Assembly: GCF_007279655.1 (NCBI RefSeq) | Contig: NZ_QKWN01000002.1 | Span: 1-64,000, forward strand | Source: Robertkochia solimangrovi | GTDB taxonomy: Bacteria > Bacteroidota > Bacteroidia > Flavobacteriales > Flavobacteriaceae | Length of the DNA: 64,000 nt | Reading direction: 5' to 3' | Shown: in pieces, positions 52,826 through 61,934 of the stretch | Layout: each line of letters starts with the position of its first letter | Position numbering within the stretch: position 1 is the first letter of the stretch | The notes under the pieces: model-generated | What the model was told of the DNA's origin: nothing | The model's input: the letters and a program-made list of their open reading frames with translations, nothing else | The model's database searches: none | Translations under genes and position numbers: made by a program

Positions 52826-54097
52826 TTGGAGTCCTTCTTATTTATTACTTCGGCGAATCTTGCCTCGAATCCAAGGCTATACAAAGAAATTACATCCGCA
52901 TTGATTGCTGGTTATAATGTCACTTTAATACAATTTAAACTTGGAAATTGGAGCGATGAAAATACGGAAATTATAAAGGGAAAATTATTAGTAGATTTTC
53001 CACAAAGCATTGATTTTATTACTTTAAAAGCAACAGCAGAAAATAAACTGGATTATTTATTATGGGGAAGTCTTGAAAAGTTATGCAGGAAGACTTACAG
53101 GTTATTTAAAAAAAGCACTTTGATTACTGCACTTGCATCTTCGAGAAGGTCTGTTCAGTTGTATCGGAAAATGCGAGAATTAAAGCATATACCAAATTTA
53201 ATCATCGCGCATAACCTGGCCGCCTTATATCCTGCATTTCAATTTTCAAAAAAGCATCAAATTCCTTTCACCTTTGATGTTGAAGATTACCATCCAGGTG
53301 AAGACATTTCCTTTGACCGTAGTAATGAACGTTTACGGCGAGAGAGATTAATGCGTGATTTGATACCAGAAGCTACCGCAGTAACCCATGCAAGTCCACT
53401 CATTGAAAGCACTACTCTTGAATTGACAGGGAAAATATCAAAATCAACGGTTGTATTAAATGGTTTCAATGAATATGAATTTGAGTCACCATTCGAAAAT
53501 AGACAGAACCTTCCAAGGTTTATCTGGTTTTCTCAAAAAATAGGACGGGGACGCGGGCTTGAGGAATTATTTGAAGCCTTCAAACAGGTCGCGGACTTTT
53601 CGGAAGCTGCTTGTGAAATTTATCTGATAGGAGAATTAGAAACAGGATTTAATCAGGAAGTCTTACAGCCTTTTGTCGAAACTATTGCGAATAGTTCTAT
53701 AGATATAAAATGTCTTGAGCCGATGGCTCAGGCTGTTTTGCATCGTATGCTTAGAGAATTTGATATTGGTTTGGCACTGGAATTTAACACGACCGATCTT
53801 AACAGACAACTATGTATTACCAATAAAATTTTGGCATATGCACAATCCGGGATTTATATTCTCGCAACGGATACACCTGCTCAAAAATCATTTATTAAAG
53901 AATTTAATGATTTAGGTTGTTTAACAGGCCAGAATATCAGTGATCTGAAGAATACGATTTTAAAGATCATAGAAGAAATAGAAAGTATTAGAGCAAATAG
54001 ATCGGAAAGATTTCGTATTGGAAGTCAGTTTAGTTGGGATAACGAGTCTGTTAAGATCATTGCATTATGGAAAGAAATTTTAGATGGAACAAAATAA
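52826..54097 (+). CDS. Glycosyltransferase (GT-B, family 4-like)
   Basis: A 423-residue GT-B-type protein: FLFITSANLASNPRLYKEI at the start, HNLAALYPAFQFSKKHQIPFTFDVEDYHPGE mid-protein, and FIWFSQKIGRGRGLEELFEAF opening the donor domain. The E-x7-E motif is less clear than in its neighbours. The start is TTG 52826; no ATG is available nearby, so the start is uncertain. It overlaps the next gene by 14 bp. Confidence 0.82.
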   Translation: MESFLFITSANLASNPRLYKEITSALIAGYNVTLIQFKLGNWSDENTEIIKGKLLVDFPQSIDFITLKATAENKLDYLLWGSLEKLCRKTYRLFKKSTLITALASSRRSVQLYRKMRELKHIPNLIIAHNLAALYPAFQFSKKHQIPFTFDVEDYHPGEDISFDRSNERLRRERLMRDLIPEATAVTHASPLIESTTLELTGKISKSTVVLNGFNEYEFESPFENRQNLPRFIWFSQKIGRGRGLEELFEAFKQVADFSEAACEIYLIGELETGFNQEVLQPFVETIANSSIDIKCLEPMAQAVLHRMLREFDIGLALEFNTTDLNRQLCITNKILAYAQSGIYILATDTPAQKSFIKEFNDLGCLTGQNISDLKNTILKIIEEIESIRANRSERFRIGSQFSWDNESVKIIALWKEILDGTK

Positions 54098-55388
54098 AAC
54101 CTTATTGATTATTTACCCACATTGGTTTCCAGCTAATCTTGCCGGTGTCCAAAGACCACGGCTGATCGGTAATTATTTACCAGAACTGGGATGGAATGTC
54201 AGGGTTTTAACGGTAAAAGAAACATATTTTGAAGAGAAACCAGATCCGGATTTTGAAAAATTATTTGCTTCTCATTTTGACACCACCCGAGTAGATGCAT
54301 TTCCTGTGACTAACCCCAGAGTTATCGGTGATATTGGATTAAGGGCATTTTATCAGTTATATAAGGAAGGACTCAAGGTTTTAAAATCAGAATCCATCGA
54401 TTTTATGTGGTTACCGATCCCTTCATTTTATAATGCCTTACTCGGTAGGTTACTCTATGAAAAGACTAGGGTACCTTATGGAGTAGATTATATAGATCCT
54501 TGGGTTAGAGATATTAGCAATCAAAATAATTTACGAGCTAAGGTTAGTCAGTGGTTTGCACGATTTCTTGAACCTATTTCAATTAAAAAAGCGTCCTTGA
54601 TCAGTGGTGTATCTGCCCCTTACTATACTCCCGCATTGGAAAGAAATTTCCCTGATATTTATGAAAAGAATGGAAGGTTAAAAACGTTATTTCGGAATCC
54701 AAATACAAATGAAAACCTGGTACAGGTTGCTATGCCATATGGGTTTGACCCGAATGATCATGCTGTTGAAATAGAAGGTTTAAAGTTGCCGTGGAGTGAA
54801 ATTCCGGAATGTAAACCCTGGATATATGCCGGTGCTTTTTTGCCTAATTCTCATCTATTTGTGGATAGTCTTTTTCAATCGATAGCATCATTAAAAAAGA
54901 GAGACCTATGGGATCCGGCTATACGACTGTTTTTTATAGGAACAGGACCTTATCCTGCAAAAAGAATCACGGCATATGCGGCCGATCATGGAATTGAGGA
55001 TATTGTTATAGAAGATAGAGAGCGTCATCCTTTTCTACATATACTGAATTATCTGAGTAAAGCTGACAAAGTCATGTTGATTGGTAGTACGGAGAAACAC
55101 TATACGGCCTCTAAGACATTTCAATGTATTTTAAGTAAAAGACCAATTTTAGCGATACTTCATGAATTAAGTTCAGCTACCGGTATCTTGAAGAAATGTC
55201 AAGCCAATAATTATTTAGTGAACTATACTGAAAATTTAAATACAGAAGGCTTGAATATGATGATTGAAGATAAATTATCTGATCTTCAACATATCGATGA
55301 GGTGGCTTATAATTTATTGCCATTGGAAGAATTTACCTCCTATGAATCAGCTAAAAAACTTTCAATTGCAATTCATTCTATATTATAA
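54084..55388 (+). CDS. Glycosyltransferase (GT-B, family 4-like)
   Basis: A 434-residue GT-B-type protein: LIIYPHWFPANLAGVQRPRLIGNYLPELGWNVRVLTV is the typical N-terminal domain of this family, and VDYIDPWVRD follows. The donor domain includes WIYAGAFLPNSHLFVDSLF and FIGTGPYPAKR. No membrane segment. It overlaps the preceding gene by 14 bp and is followed after 10 bp by a sulfotransferase gene. Confidence 0.83.
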   Translation: MEQNKTLLIIYPHWFPANLAGVQRPRLIGNYLPELGWNVRVLTVKETYFEEKPDPDFEKLFASHFDTTRVDAFPVTNPRVIGDIGLRAFYQLYKEGLKVLKSESIDFMWLPIPSFYNALLGRLLYEKTRVPYGVDYIDPWVRDISNQNNLRAKVSQWFARFLEPISIKKASLISGVSAPYYTPALERNFPDIYEKNGRLKTLFRNPNTNENLVQVAMPYGFDPNDHAVEIEGLKLPWSEIPECKPWIYAGAFLPNSHLFVDSLFQSIASLKKRDLWDPAIRLFFIGTGPYPAKRITAYAADHGIEDIVIEDRERHPFLHILNYLSKADKVMLIGSTEKHYTASKTFQCILSKRPILAILHELSSATGILKKCQANNYLVNYTENLNTEGLNMMIEDKLSDLQHIDEVAYNLLPLEEFTSYESAKKLSIAIHSIL

Positions 55389-55398
55389 TTAATTTAAA

Positions 55399-56382
55399 AT
55401 GGAGATTAAATTAACCATTGATAAGATTAAGGAATGTATAATTTTTTATAGATATGTTCGTTTTGCAAAAATTAAGCAGAATGAAAATATTTTAATTTAT
55501 GGGATTTCCAGAGGAGGAACAACGATGTTGGCTCAAGCTATTGAAAAGGGTTTAAATGCCCGATTGATTTGGGAGCCACTTTTTAGGTATAAGAAGGTAT
55601 CTTTCAATTGGATCAATCCATATTCGGTTCAGAAATATTCTGATTTAAATCTAGGTTGGACACCATATCTGCCGGAAAATTTGAAGAATAGAGAAGTCTA
55701 TTCTTTTTTTAAAGATTTATTCAATCTTAAGGTTAGAAATATTAGGTTCTTCCGTTATTCAAAGGGCAATGATTTTTCAAAAGCAAAATTTACAGTGATT
55801 AAATTTTGCTTTGCCAATTTTGCTTATGCATATCTTCAAAAAAAATTTCAACAAAAATCAATTATATTATTGAGGCATCCGTTTGCAATTGCTGCGTCAT
55901 CCTTGAATTTTGGAAAAAACTTTGATTGGCATAAATCAAATTTTTCTACTTGGAAATTTAAAGTTAATTCTCCTTTTGATGACAAATCTCTAGAGAGTTA
56001 TAATGACCATATTGAACTTATCAATTCCCCTTTTACCTTATTGGTATATCAGATAGTTTTGCAATATAAATTTGTATTAGAAAATAGGTTACCTGAAAAT
56101 TCTGTTGTTGTTTTCTATGAAGAATGTCTGATTAATCCCCTAGCTGTAGCAAATAAAATACAGTCGTGCTTAAACTTGAAATTGAATACGGAGTTTCAAA
56201 ATCAGATGAGAAAAGCCAGTTTTAGTTCCAAAGCTGGTCACACCAGTAAAAATGTCTATACACAATTAGCAAAATGGCAAAAAGACGTTCCTATAAATGA
56301 ACAAGAAAGTGGATTGAAGATCTTTAAGGCAATGGATTTCAATGTTTACTCACAAGAATTAGAACCTATGATTAAATTATGA
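55399..56382 (+). CDS. Sulfotransferase-family protein
   Basis: A 327-residue protein with P-loop GISRGGTTML at 35-44 and the later segment SIILLRHPFAIAASSLNFG, corresponding to the 3'-phosphate-binding region. EPLF shortly after the P-loop is also seen in this family. It is the fourth sulfotransferase in the locus and the most diverged. It overlaps the following glycosyltransferase by 4 bp. Confidence 0.78.
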   Translation: MEIKLTIDKIKECIIFYRYVRFAKIKQNENILIYGISRGGTTMLAQAIEKGLNARLIWEPLFRYKKVSFNWINPYSVQKYSDLNLGWTPYLPENLKNREVYSFFKDLFNLKVRNIRFFRYSKGNDFSKAKFTVIKFCFANFAYAYLQKKFQQKSIILLRHPFAIAASSLNFGKNFDWHKSNFSTWKFKVNSPFDDKSLESYNDHIELINSPFTLLVYQIVLQYKFVLENRLPENSVVVFYEECLINPLAVANKIQSCLNLKLNTEFQNQMRKASFSSKAGHTSKNVYTQLAKWQKDVPINEQESGLKIFKAMDFNVYSQELEPMIKL

Positions 56383-57536
56383 CGAAACTTGCAATTGTCA
56401 CAACACATCCCATTCAATATTACGCGCCCTGGTTCTCGAAGTTATCTGATCAGGAAAATGTAGCATTAAAGGTTTTTTATACTTGGTCGCAGTCTAAAAA
56501 ACAAGTGGTAGATCATAAATTCGGAAAGGTTATCACCTGGGATATACCTTTATTAGAGGGTTATGATTACGAGTTCGTTAAAAATCAATCATCTGAACCA
56601 GGTTCACATCATTTTAAAGGAATATATAATCCGACATTGATCCATGATCTGGAATGTTGGAATCCAGATGTGATTCTGGTTATGGGTTGGAATTTCAAAA
56701 GCCATTTAAAAGTGATACGTCATTTTAAAGGCAAAGTAAAACTTGTTACCAGAGGTGATTCCACTTTGTTGGATGAAAAGGCAGGTTTGAAACAAATACT
56801 TAGAAGAATTTGGCTAACCTGGTTGTATAAGCATTTTGATATTGCTTTTTATGTAGGTCAGAATAATAAAGATTATTATATTAAACATGGCGTTCCCTTA
56901 AGTAAATTACGTGTTGCCCCACACGCTATCGATAATTTTAGGTTTTCAGGGAATGAAGTTTTAGATTTTGAAGAGCAGTCGTTAATTTGGAGACATGAAT
57001 TGGGTATTGAGGATGATGAATTGGTTTTACTCTTTGCTGGAAAATTGGAGTCAAAAAAAGACCCGGAAATACTAGTGGAATTGATGGAACGATTGCAAAA
57101 TCCAAAAATACGTTTGGTATTGGTAGGAAACGGTCCTATGGAAGATAAGTTAAAGCAACGATCAATCGCGGATAACAGGATCATTTTTGTATCTTTTCAA
57201 AATCAGTCGAAAATGCCATTGGTCTACCGTTTAGGTAATATAACTATCTTACCATCTAAAGGTCCCGGAGAGACTTGGGGCCTGGCGGTAAATGAGTCAA
57301 TGGCAAGTAGTCGTCCTGTTATTGTTACTGATAAAGTTGGATGCGCTCCTGACCTTGTTGTATCCGGCGAAACAGGTTGGATTTTTCCAGCAGGTAATAT
57401 TAAAGCATTGGAGACTATTGTTACGAATTTAAGCAAACAACAATTATTCGAAATGGGGCAAATTGCAAGAAATAGAATAGAGAATTGGAATTTCGGAGCA
57501 ATCGTGACCGCCATTACCGATGCGATCTCCGAATAA
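56379..57536 (+). CDS. Glycosyltransferase family 4 protein
   Basis: A 385-residue GT-B enzyme: LAIVTTHPIQYYAPWFSKL at the start, LVTRGDSTLLDEKAG, then LFAGKLESKKDPEILVELM and LVLVGNGPMEDKL. The E-x7-E region reads PGETWGLAVNESMASSRPVIV. It is joined to the previous gene by a 4-bp overlap and to the next by TAA followed directly by ATG. Confidence 0.93.
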   Translation: MTKLAIVTTHPIQYYAPWFSKLSDQENVALKVFYTWSQSKKQVVDHKFGKVITWDIPLLEGYDYEFVKNQSSEPGSHHFKGIYNPTLIHDLECWNPDVILVMGWNFKSHLKVIRHFKGKVKLVTRGDSTLLDEKAGLKQILRRIWLTWLYKHFDIAFYVGQNNKDYYIKHGVPLSKLRVAPHAIDNFRFSGNEVLDFEEQSLIWRHELGIEDDELVLLFAGKLESKKDPEILVELMERLQNPKIRLVLVGNGPMEDKLKQRSIADNRIIFVSFQNQSKMPLVYRLGNITILPSKGPGETWGLAVNESMASSRPVIVTDKVGCAPDLVVSGETGWIFPAGNIKALETIVTNLSKQQLFEMGQIARNRIENWNFGAIVTAITDAISE

Positions 57537-58556
57537 ATGAAGATATTATATATAGGACAATACGGGTATGGTACCACCAGCAGAATGCGAGGGGAGGTTC
57601 TCAAGGATATTCTAAATCCGAAAGACTTTATCGTTACAGATACTAGAGTTCCTTATTTCATGTTACATCCTTTTTTAAGGAGTATCGGGTTTCGATTTAA
57701 AAAAGGACCTTTAATTTCCAAGATCAATAATTTTATAGTCGATGAGGTTAGTAGAATTGATGGGCGTTTAGATCTTGTTTGGGTCGATAAGGGAATTTTT
57801 ATCAAACCGGAAATAATTAAACTTTTAAAGGGGAAAAGTGATAAAATTATTCACTTTACTCCAGACATGGCTTTTTTCGATAACCGATCAAAAAAGTTCT
57901 ATAGATCGTTACATTTATATGATTATGTGATTACCACAAAAGAACCAGAAGTGAATTTTTATAAAGAATATATTTCTGATGAAAAAATTGTTTTGAGTAC
58001 TCAAGGTTATAGCAGATCAATACATCATCCTTATAATAGTTTTGAGGAGAAAAAATATGATATAGGTTTTGTTGGGCTTTATGAAAAGCATAGAGCGGAA
58101 ATTCTTCAGGTATTGATCGATAATGGTTATTCTATTGCATTCGCGGGGAATGGTTGGACTGAATTTATGAGTCGTAATGCAAATAACCCGAGAGTTCATT
58201 ATAAAGGGAAAGGACTTTTTGGAGAAAATTACGCTAAATTAATATCAGAGTGTAAATTCGGACTTGGCTTGCTTTCTAAAAAATTTCCTGAATTACATAC
58301 GACAAGAACCTTTGAAATTCCTGCCTGTGGCACTGCTTTAATAACTGAAAGTACAGAACAAACTGAAAAATATTTTGAAAGTGATGAAGTTTTGTTCTAT
58401 TCAGAAGCCAAGGATTTATTGGAGCAATTAAGTTATTATCTAAGTGCCCCTCCTCGATTAATCGAATTGACTAAAAAAGGTGCGGAAAGGGTAGTGAAGG
58501 ATCAGCGGGATTATGAATCGGTTATGAAGGAGATTTTGAAAAAAATTGGATATTGA
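57537..58556 (+). CDS. Glycosyltransferase, CgeB/GT1-like
   Basis: A 339-residue protein resembling CgeB-type glycosyltransferases: KILYIGQYGYGTTSRMRGEVL, LVWVDKGIFIKPEI, YDIGFVGLYEKHRAEIL, and the C-terminal LHTTRTFEIPACGTALITE, followed by acidic residues contacting the donor. It begins immediately after the previous stop and overlaps the next gene by 4 bp (TTG start of the latter). Confidence 0.85.
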   Translation: MKILYIGQYGYGTTSRMRGEVLKDILNPKDFIVTDTRVPYFMLHPFLRSIGFRFKKGPLISKINNFIVDEVSRIDGRLDLVWVDKGIFIKPEIIKLLKGKSDKIIHFTPDMAFFDNRSKKFYRSLHLYDYVITTKEPEVNFYKEYISDEKIVLSTQGYSRSIHHPYNSFEEKKYDIGFVGLYEKHRAEILQVLIDNGYSIAFAGNGWTEFMSRNANNPRVHYKGKGLFGENYAKLISECKFGLGLLSKKFPELHTTRTFEIPACGTALITESTEQTEKYFESDEVLFYSEAKDLLEQLSYYLSAPPRLIELTKKGAERVVKDQRDYESVMKEILKKIGY

Positions 58557-59668
58557 AAAAATTAGCGGTCATTCACTTTCTACCTCTGGAAGACTATCCT
58601 CCAATTTTAAATTTATTAGCTATACTGGATGATGATCCGGAAATTATCACAAAGGCTTATTCTACTCAAAAATTTAAAAAAGTTGAGAGTCCAACTCTTA
58701 AAAATGTGGAAATTCAAAGATCAAAATTACCTACTCTGAAGTCAAATAGGATAGTAAGATCTCTTTATTATATTAATTTTATATGGAAAACATTGCGCGG
58801 TTTGATCGCTTACCGACCTGACCTGATACTTTATTATGATCCATTCTCCATCGGGCCGATTTATCTTTATAGTAAATACTTTAACCCAAATTCAATAGTA
58901 TTGGGGCATTACCATGAGTTATTTACATCGGAATGGTATAAAAAGGCGATGTTAATGGTCAGACTTTTTCATAATTGGGAGAAATCTTATATCTATAGAA
59001 AAGTTGATTGGATATCACAAACAAATGAAGAAAGAGTAAGGCTTTTTTTAGAGCAAAATCCCTTAGTTGATAAAAGTAAGTTACATGTTGTTCCTAATTA
59101 TCCACCACTTATCTGGAAGGATATGGTTGTTAAAGTATCTAATAATGATAATATATTAAAGCTGGTTTATGTAGGTGCTATATCTTTAAGGAATACATAT
59201 ATTAAGGAAGTTTGTGAGTGGGTTGATAAAAGTGAATCTCTGATGACATTAGATATATATTCCAATAATTACGATAAGGAAACTTACAGTTACTTAACTA
59301 ATTTAAAGAAGGATTATATAAAATTTTATTATAAAGGAATAGCTTATGACGATCTACCGAAAATTCTACCGAAATATTCTGTCGGCTTGATTTTATATAA
59401 AGCTGACGATCTAAACTTTAAGTTTAATGCCCCTAATAAATTATTTGAATATTATCGTTGTGGATTAAAAGTATGGTGTTCGGAAGATATGATAGGGTTA
59501 AAAAATATAATTTCGGAAGAGGAATTAAACCTGGAATATTTAAATTTTAATAATTTACCTCACCTAAAAGAACTTATCTTCGTTCAGGATAGGAAGAATA
59601 TGATATTAAATAGTAAATATAGTGCTGAAACTGCATTGAAAGAATTGATAAACGCTGTTAAAGTATAG
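58553..59668 (+). CDS. Glycosyltransferase (GT-B type)
   Basis: A 371-residue GT-B-type protein: LAVIHFLPLEDYPPILNLLAIL, IGPIYLYSKYF, VLGHYHELFTSEWY, LKLVYVGAISLRNTY, and NAPNKLFEYYRCGLKVW near the end, the usual donor-site helix of this group. The start is TTG 58553 overlapping the previous stop, since no ATG lies near. Confidence 0.84.
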   Translation: MKKLAVIHFLPLEDYPPILNLLAILDDDPEIITKAYSTQKFKKVESPTLKNVEIQRSKLPTLKSNRIVRSLYYINFIWKTLRGLIAYRPDLILYYDPFSIGPIYLYSKYFNPNSIVLGHYHELFTSEWYKKAMLMVRLFHNWEKSYIYRKVDWISQTNEERVRLFLEQNPLVDKSKLHVVPNYPPLIWKDMVVKVSNNDNILKLVYVGAISLRNTYIKEVCEWVDKSESLMTLDIYSNNYDKETYSYLTNLKKDYIKFYYKGIAYDDLPKILPKYSVGLILYKADDLNFKFNAPNKLFEYYRCGLKVWCSEDMIGLKNIISEEELNLEYLNFNNLPHLKELIFVQDRKNMILNSKYSAETALKELINAVKV

Positions 59669-59674
59669 GGATAA

Positions 59675-60934
59675 ATGAATGTCTGGTCGATAATTGGTGT
59701 AATATTGGTAATTATACTGTTTATTCAATTTTTTTCCAGATTAGGAAAGGAATTACCTTTATTGGAAATGATGGCCCTTATAGCCAGTTTACAATGGATT
59801 ATTGGTCCTGTTATAAGCTATAGTTCTGATTATCAGCACTATAGATATTATATGTATGTGCCAGAAGAGGAATATATGAGCTTTGTGGTACCTGGCCTAT
59901 CTATTTTTTGTTTAGCTTTATTATATAAGAAGCCTAATATAACGGTTAATGATAAAGTTTTCACATTATTTTCGGATAAGGGTAAATATATACTTCTTGT
60001 AGGTATTTTATCGGATATTGCATCGATTTTTGCGCCTCCATCTCTACTTTTCTTTTTCTTCATCGTAAGTCAGTTTAAGTTTGTTGGCGCTGGTATTCTA
60101 TTATTTTCAACGAATAAGATCGACCGGTATTATTTTATTGGTGGTATAGGATATCTTGTGTTTAGATCATTAAATCAGGCATTATTTCATGAACTCATTT
60201 TATGGTCGGCATTTATGTATCTTATTTGGGCATTAAGAAATAAACCAAGTAATCGGACCATTTTTTTAACTATTGGAATTGGAATTATTGGGTTAATTGG
60301 TCTGCAATCCGTTAAATCTGCATATAGGGATGCTATTAAAGATAATGAGAATAGCAATAAAATTGCCTTGATGTTTAGTTTATTATCAGATGAATGGAGT
60401 AAAAGTTCCTATGATGATATTGAAAAGGAAGAAGAGGAACAAATGGTGAATGTTAGACTTAATCAGGGCTGGATCATATCGGCAATAATGGATTATACTC
60501 CAGAATATGAACCCTATGCAAATGGTGAAACGATAACCACTGCTATAAGTGCAAGTTTACTTCCGAGATTTTTGTTTCCAAATAAGAAAGAAGCAGGGGG
60601 GCAGGAGAATTTTGAAAGATTTACTGGTTTGCCAATTGATAAAGGGACCTCGATGGGCATTAGTATCATCGGTGAAGCCTATGCTAATTATGGTGTAATT
60701 GGAGGTATCATCTTTATGGGATTCTGGGGCCTATTCTTATTGGTAATCTGGAAGTTTTTAATAAAAATGTTTATTAAACATCCACTGATCTTATTCTTTT
60801 TACCTATGTTATTTTTACAGGTAGTTAAGGCAGAAACTGAGTTTGCAACAGTGTTAAATCACCTTATAAAATCTTGTATAGTTCTTTTGATGTTCTATTG
60901 GTTTGCAACCAAGGCGCTGAAATGGGAAATCTAA
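59675..60934 (+). CDS. Polytopic membrane protein, probable polysaccharide polymerase (Wzy-like)
   Basis: A 419-residue integral-membrane protein with about ten hydrophobic helices (for example IIGVILVIILFIQFF at the start and LILFFLPMLFLQVV near the end). A large extracytoplasmic loop around 230-320 holds charged residues and PRFLFPNKKEAGGQENFERFTGLP. This topology and loop text match O-antigen polymerase and oligosaccharide repeat-unit polymerase proteins. It would link lipid-borne repeats in the periplasm. Wzy proteins are too diverse for certainty; an O-antigen ligase is an alternative. Confidence 0.75.
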   Translation: MNVWSIIGVILVIILFIQFFSRLGKELPLLEMMALIASLQWIIGPVISYSSDYQHYRYYMYVPEEEYMSFVVPGLSIFCLALLYKKPNITVNDKVFTLFSDKGKYILLVGILSDIASIFAPPSLLFFFFIVSQFKFVGAGILLFSTNKIDRYYFIGGIGYLVFRSLNQALFHELILWSAFMYLIWALRNKPSNRTIFLTIGIGIIGLIGLQSVKSAYRDAIKDNENSNKIALMFSLLSDEWSKSSYDDIEKEEEEQMVNVRLNQGWIISAIMDYTPEYEPYANGETITTAISASLLPRFLFPNKKEAGGQENFERFTGLPIDKGTSMGISIIGEAYANYGVIGGIIFMGFWGLFLLVIWKFLIKMFIKHPLILFFLPMLFLQVVKAETEFATVLNHLIKSCIVLLMFYWFATKALKWEI

Positions 60935-60944
60935 ATTGAGTTAA

Positions 60945-61934
60945 ATGCTGGCATTAATTTTTAGGAAAAAGAGCCCGACCTTTCATAGCATTGAAGTATT
61001 ATTTGAAAGTCTTTTGCCTTACATCAGGAATAAGATGGAAGTGGAAAAGCTTGAGGTGCCAGAGGAAGGGGTTGGTTTAGTAACTTTTATTAGGAATATA
61101 AAGTTTATCAATAGGAATAAAAAAGCGATCAATCATATAACCGGACATGTAAATTATCTAATTCCTTTTTGTGGTAAGAACTCCATTCTTACCATACATG
61201 ATATAGGATCTCTTTTTAAAGGTAACATAGTTAAACAATCTGTTCTTGAATTTTTATTTTTAATAGTTCCACTTCGAAAAGCAAAAGTGGTCACTGTAAT
61301 TTCAGATTTTTCTAAGAAAGAATTACTTCTCAAATACCCTTGGGTCTCATCAAAATTACAGGTTATTTATAATCCGGTGAATCCTGATCTAAAATTTAAA
61401 ATTTCAGAGTTTAATGCCGAAAGGCCAAGTATTCTTCATGTAGGTACAAAATCGAATAAGAATCTAGAAAATACGATAAGAGCACTGGATGGAATTGCGT
61501 GTAAACTTTTAATTATTGGTAAATTAAGTGATGAACAGCGTGTGCTGTTGCAACAGCACCAAATAGATTATCAAAATTATCAAAATTTACCTTTTGATAA
61601 GGTTAAAGGGCTCTATGAGCAATGTGATTTGGTCTCTTTTATTTCTTTTTATGAAGGATTTGGGATGCCAGTTATTGAAGCACAACAGGTCGGAAGGCCC
61701 GTGATTACTTCTCCTATGGCTTCTATACCCGAAGTCGCTGGTAGCGGTGCTTGTTTCGTAGATCCACATAATGTGGCTGATATGAGAAGCGGATACCTTA
61801 GATTGATCAATGACAGCGTTTACAGAAATGAATTGGTTCGGGAAGGAATGAACAATGTAAAGAGATTTCAAATCGAAAATATAGCGGACGAATATCTAAA
61901 AATATATTATTCATTAGGTGGAGAACAAGGCTGA
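60945..61934 (+). CDS. Glycosyltransferase family 4 protein
   Basis: A 329-residue GT-B enzyme, short for the family. Conserved segments are ITGHVNYLIPF, SILTIHDIGSL, PSILHVGTKSNKNLENTIRAL, and the E-x7-E region FYEGFGMPVIEAQQVGRPVITS followed by SIPEVAGSGACFVDP. It resembles mannosyltransferase-like GT4 proteins. ATG start, 10 bp after the polymerase gene; it overlaps the next gene by 17 bp. Confidence 0.92.
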   Translation: MLALIFRKKSPTFHSIEVLFESLLPYIRNKMEVEKLEVPEEGVGLVTFIRNIKFINRNKKAINHITGHVNYLIPFCGKNSILTIHDIGSLFKGNIVKQSVLEFLFLIVPLRKAKVVTVISDFSKKELLLKYPWVSSKLQVIYNPVNPDLKFKISEFNAERPSILHVGTKSNKNLENTIRALDGIACKLLIIGKLSDEQRVLLQQHQIDYQNYQNLPFDKVKGLYEQCDLVSFISFYEGFGMPVIEAQQVGRPVITSPMASIPEVAGSGACFVDPHNVADMRSGYLRLINDSVYRNELVREGMNNVKRFQIENIADEYLKIYYSLGGEQG

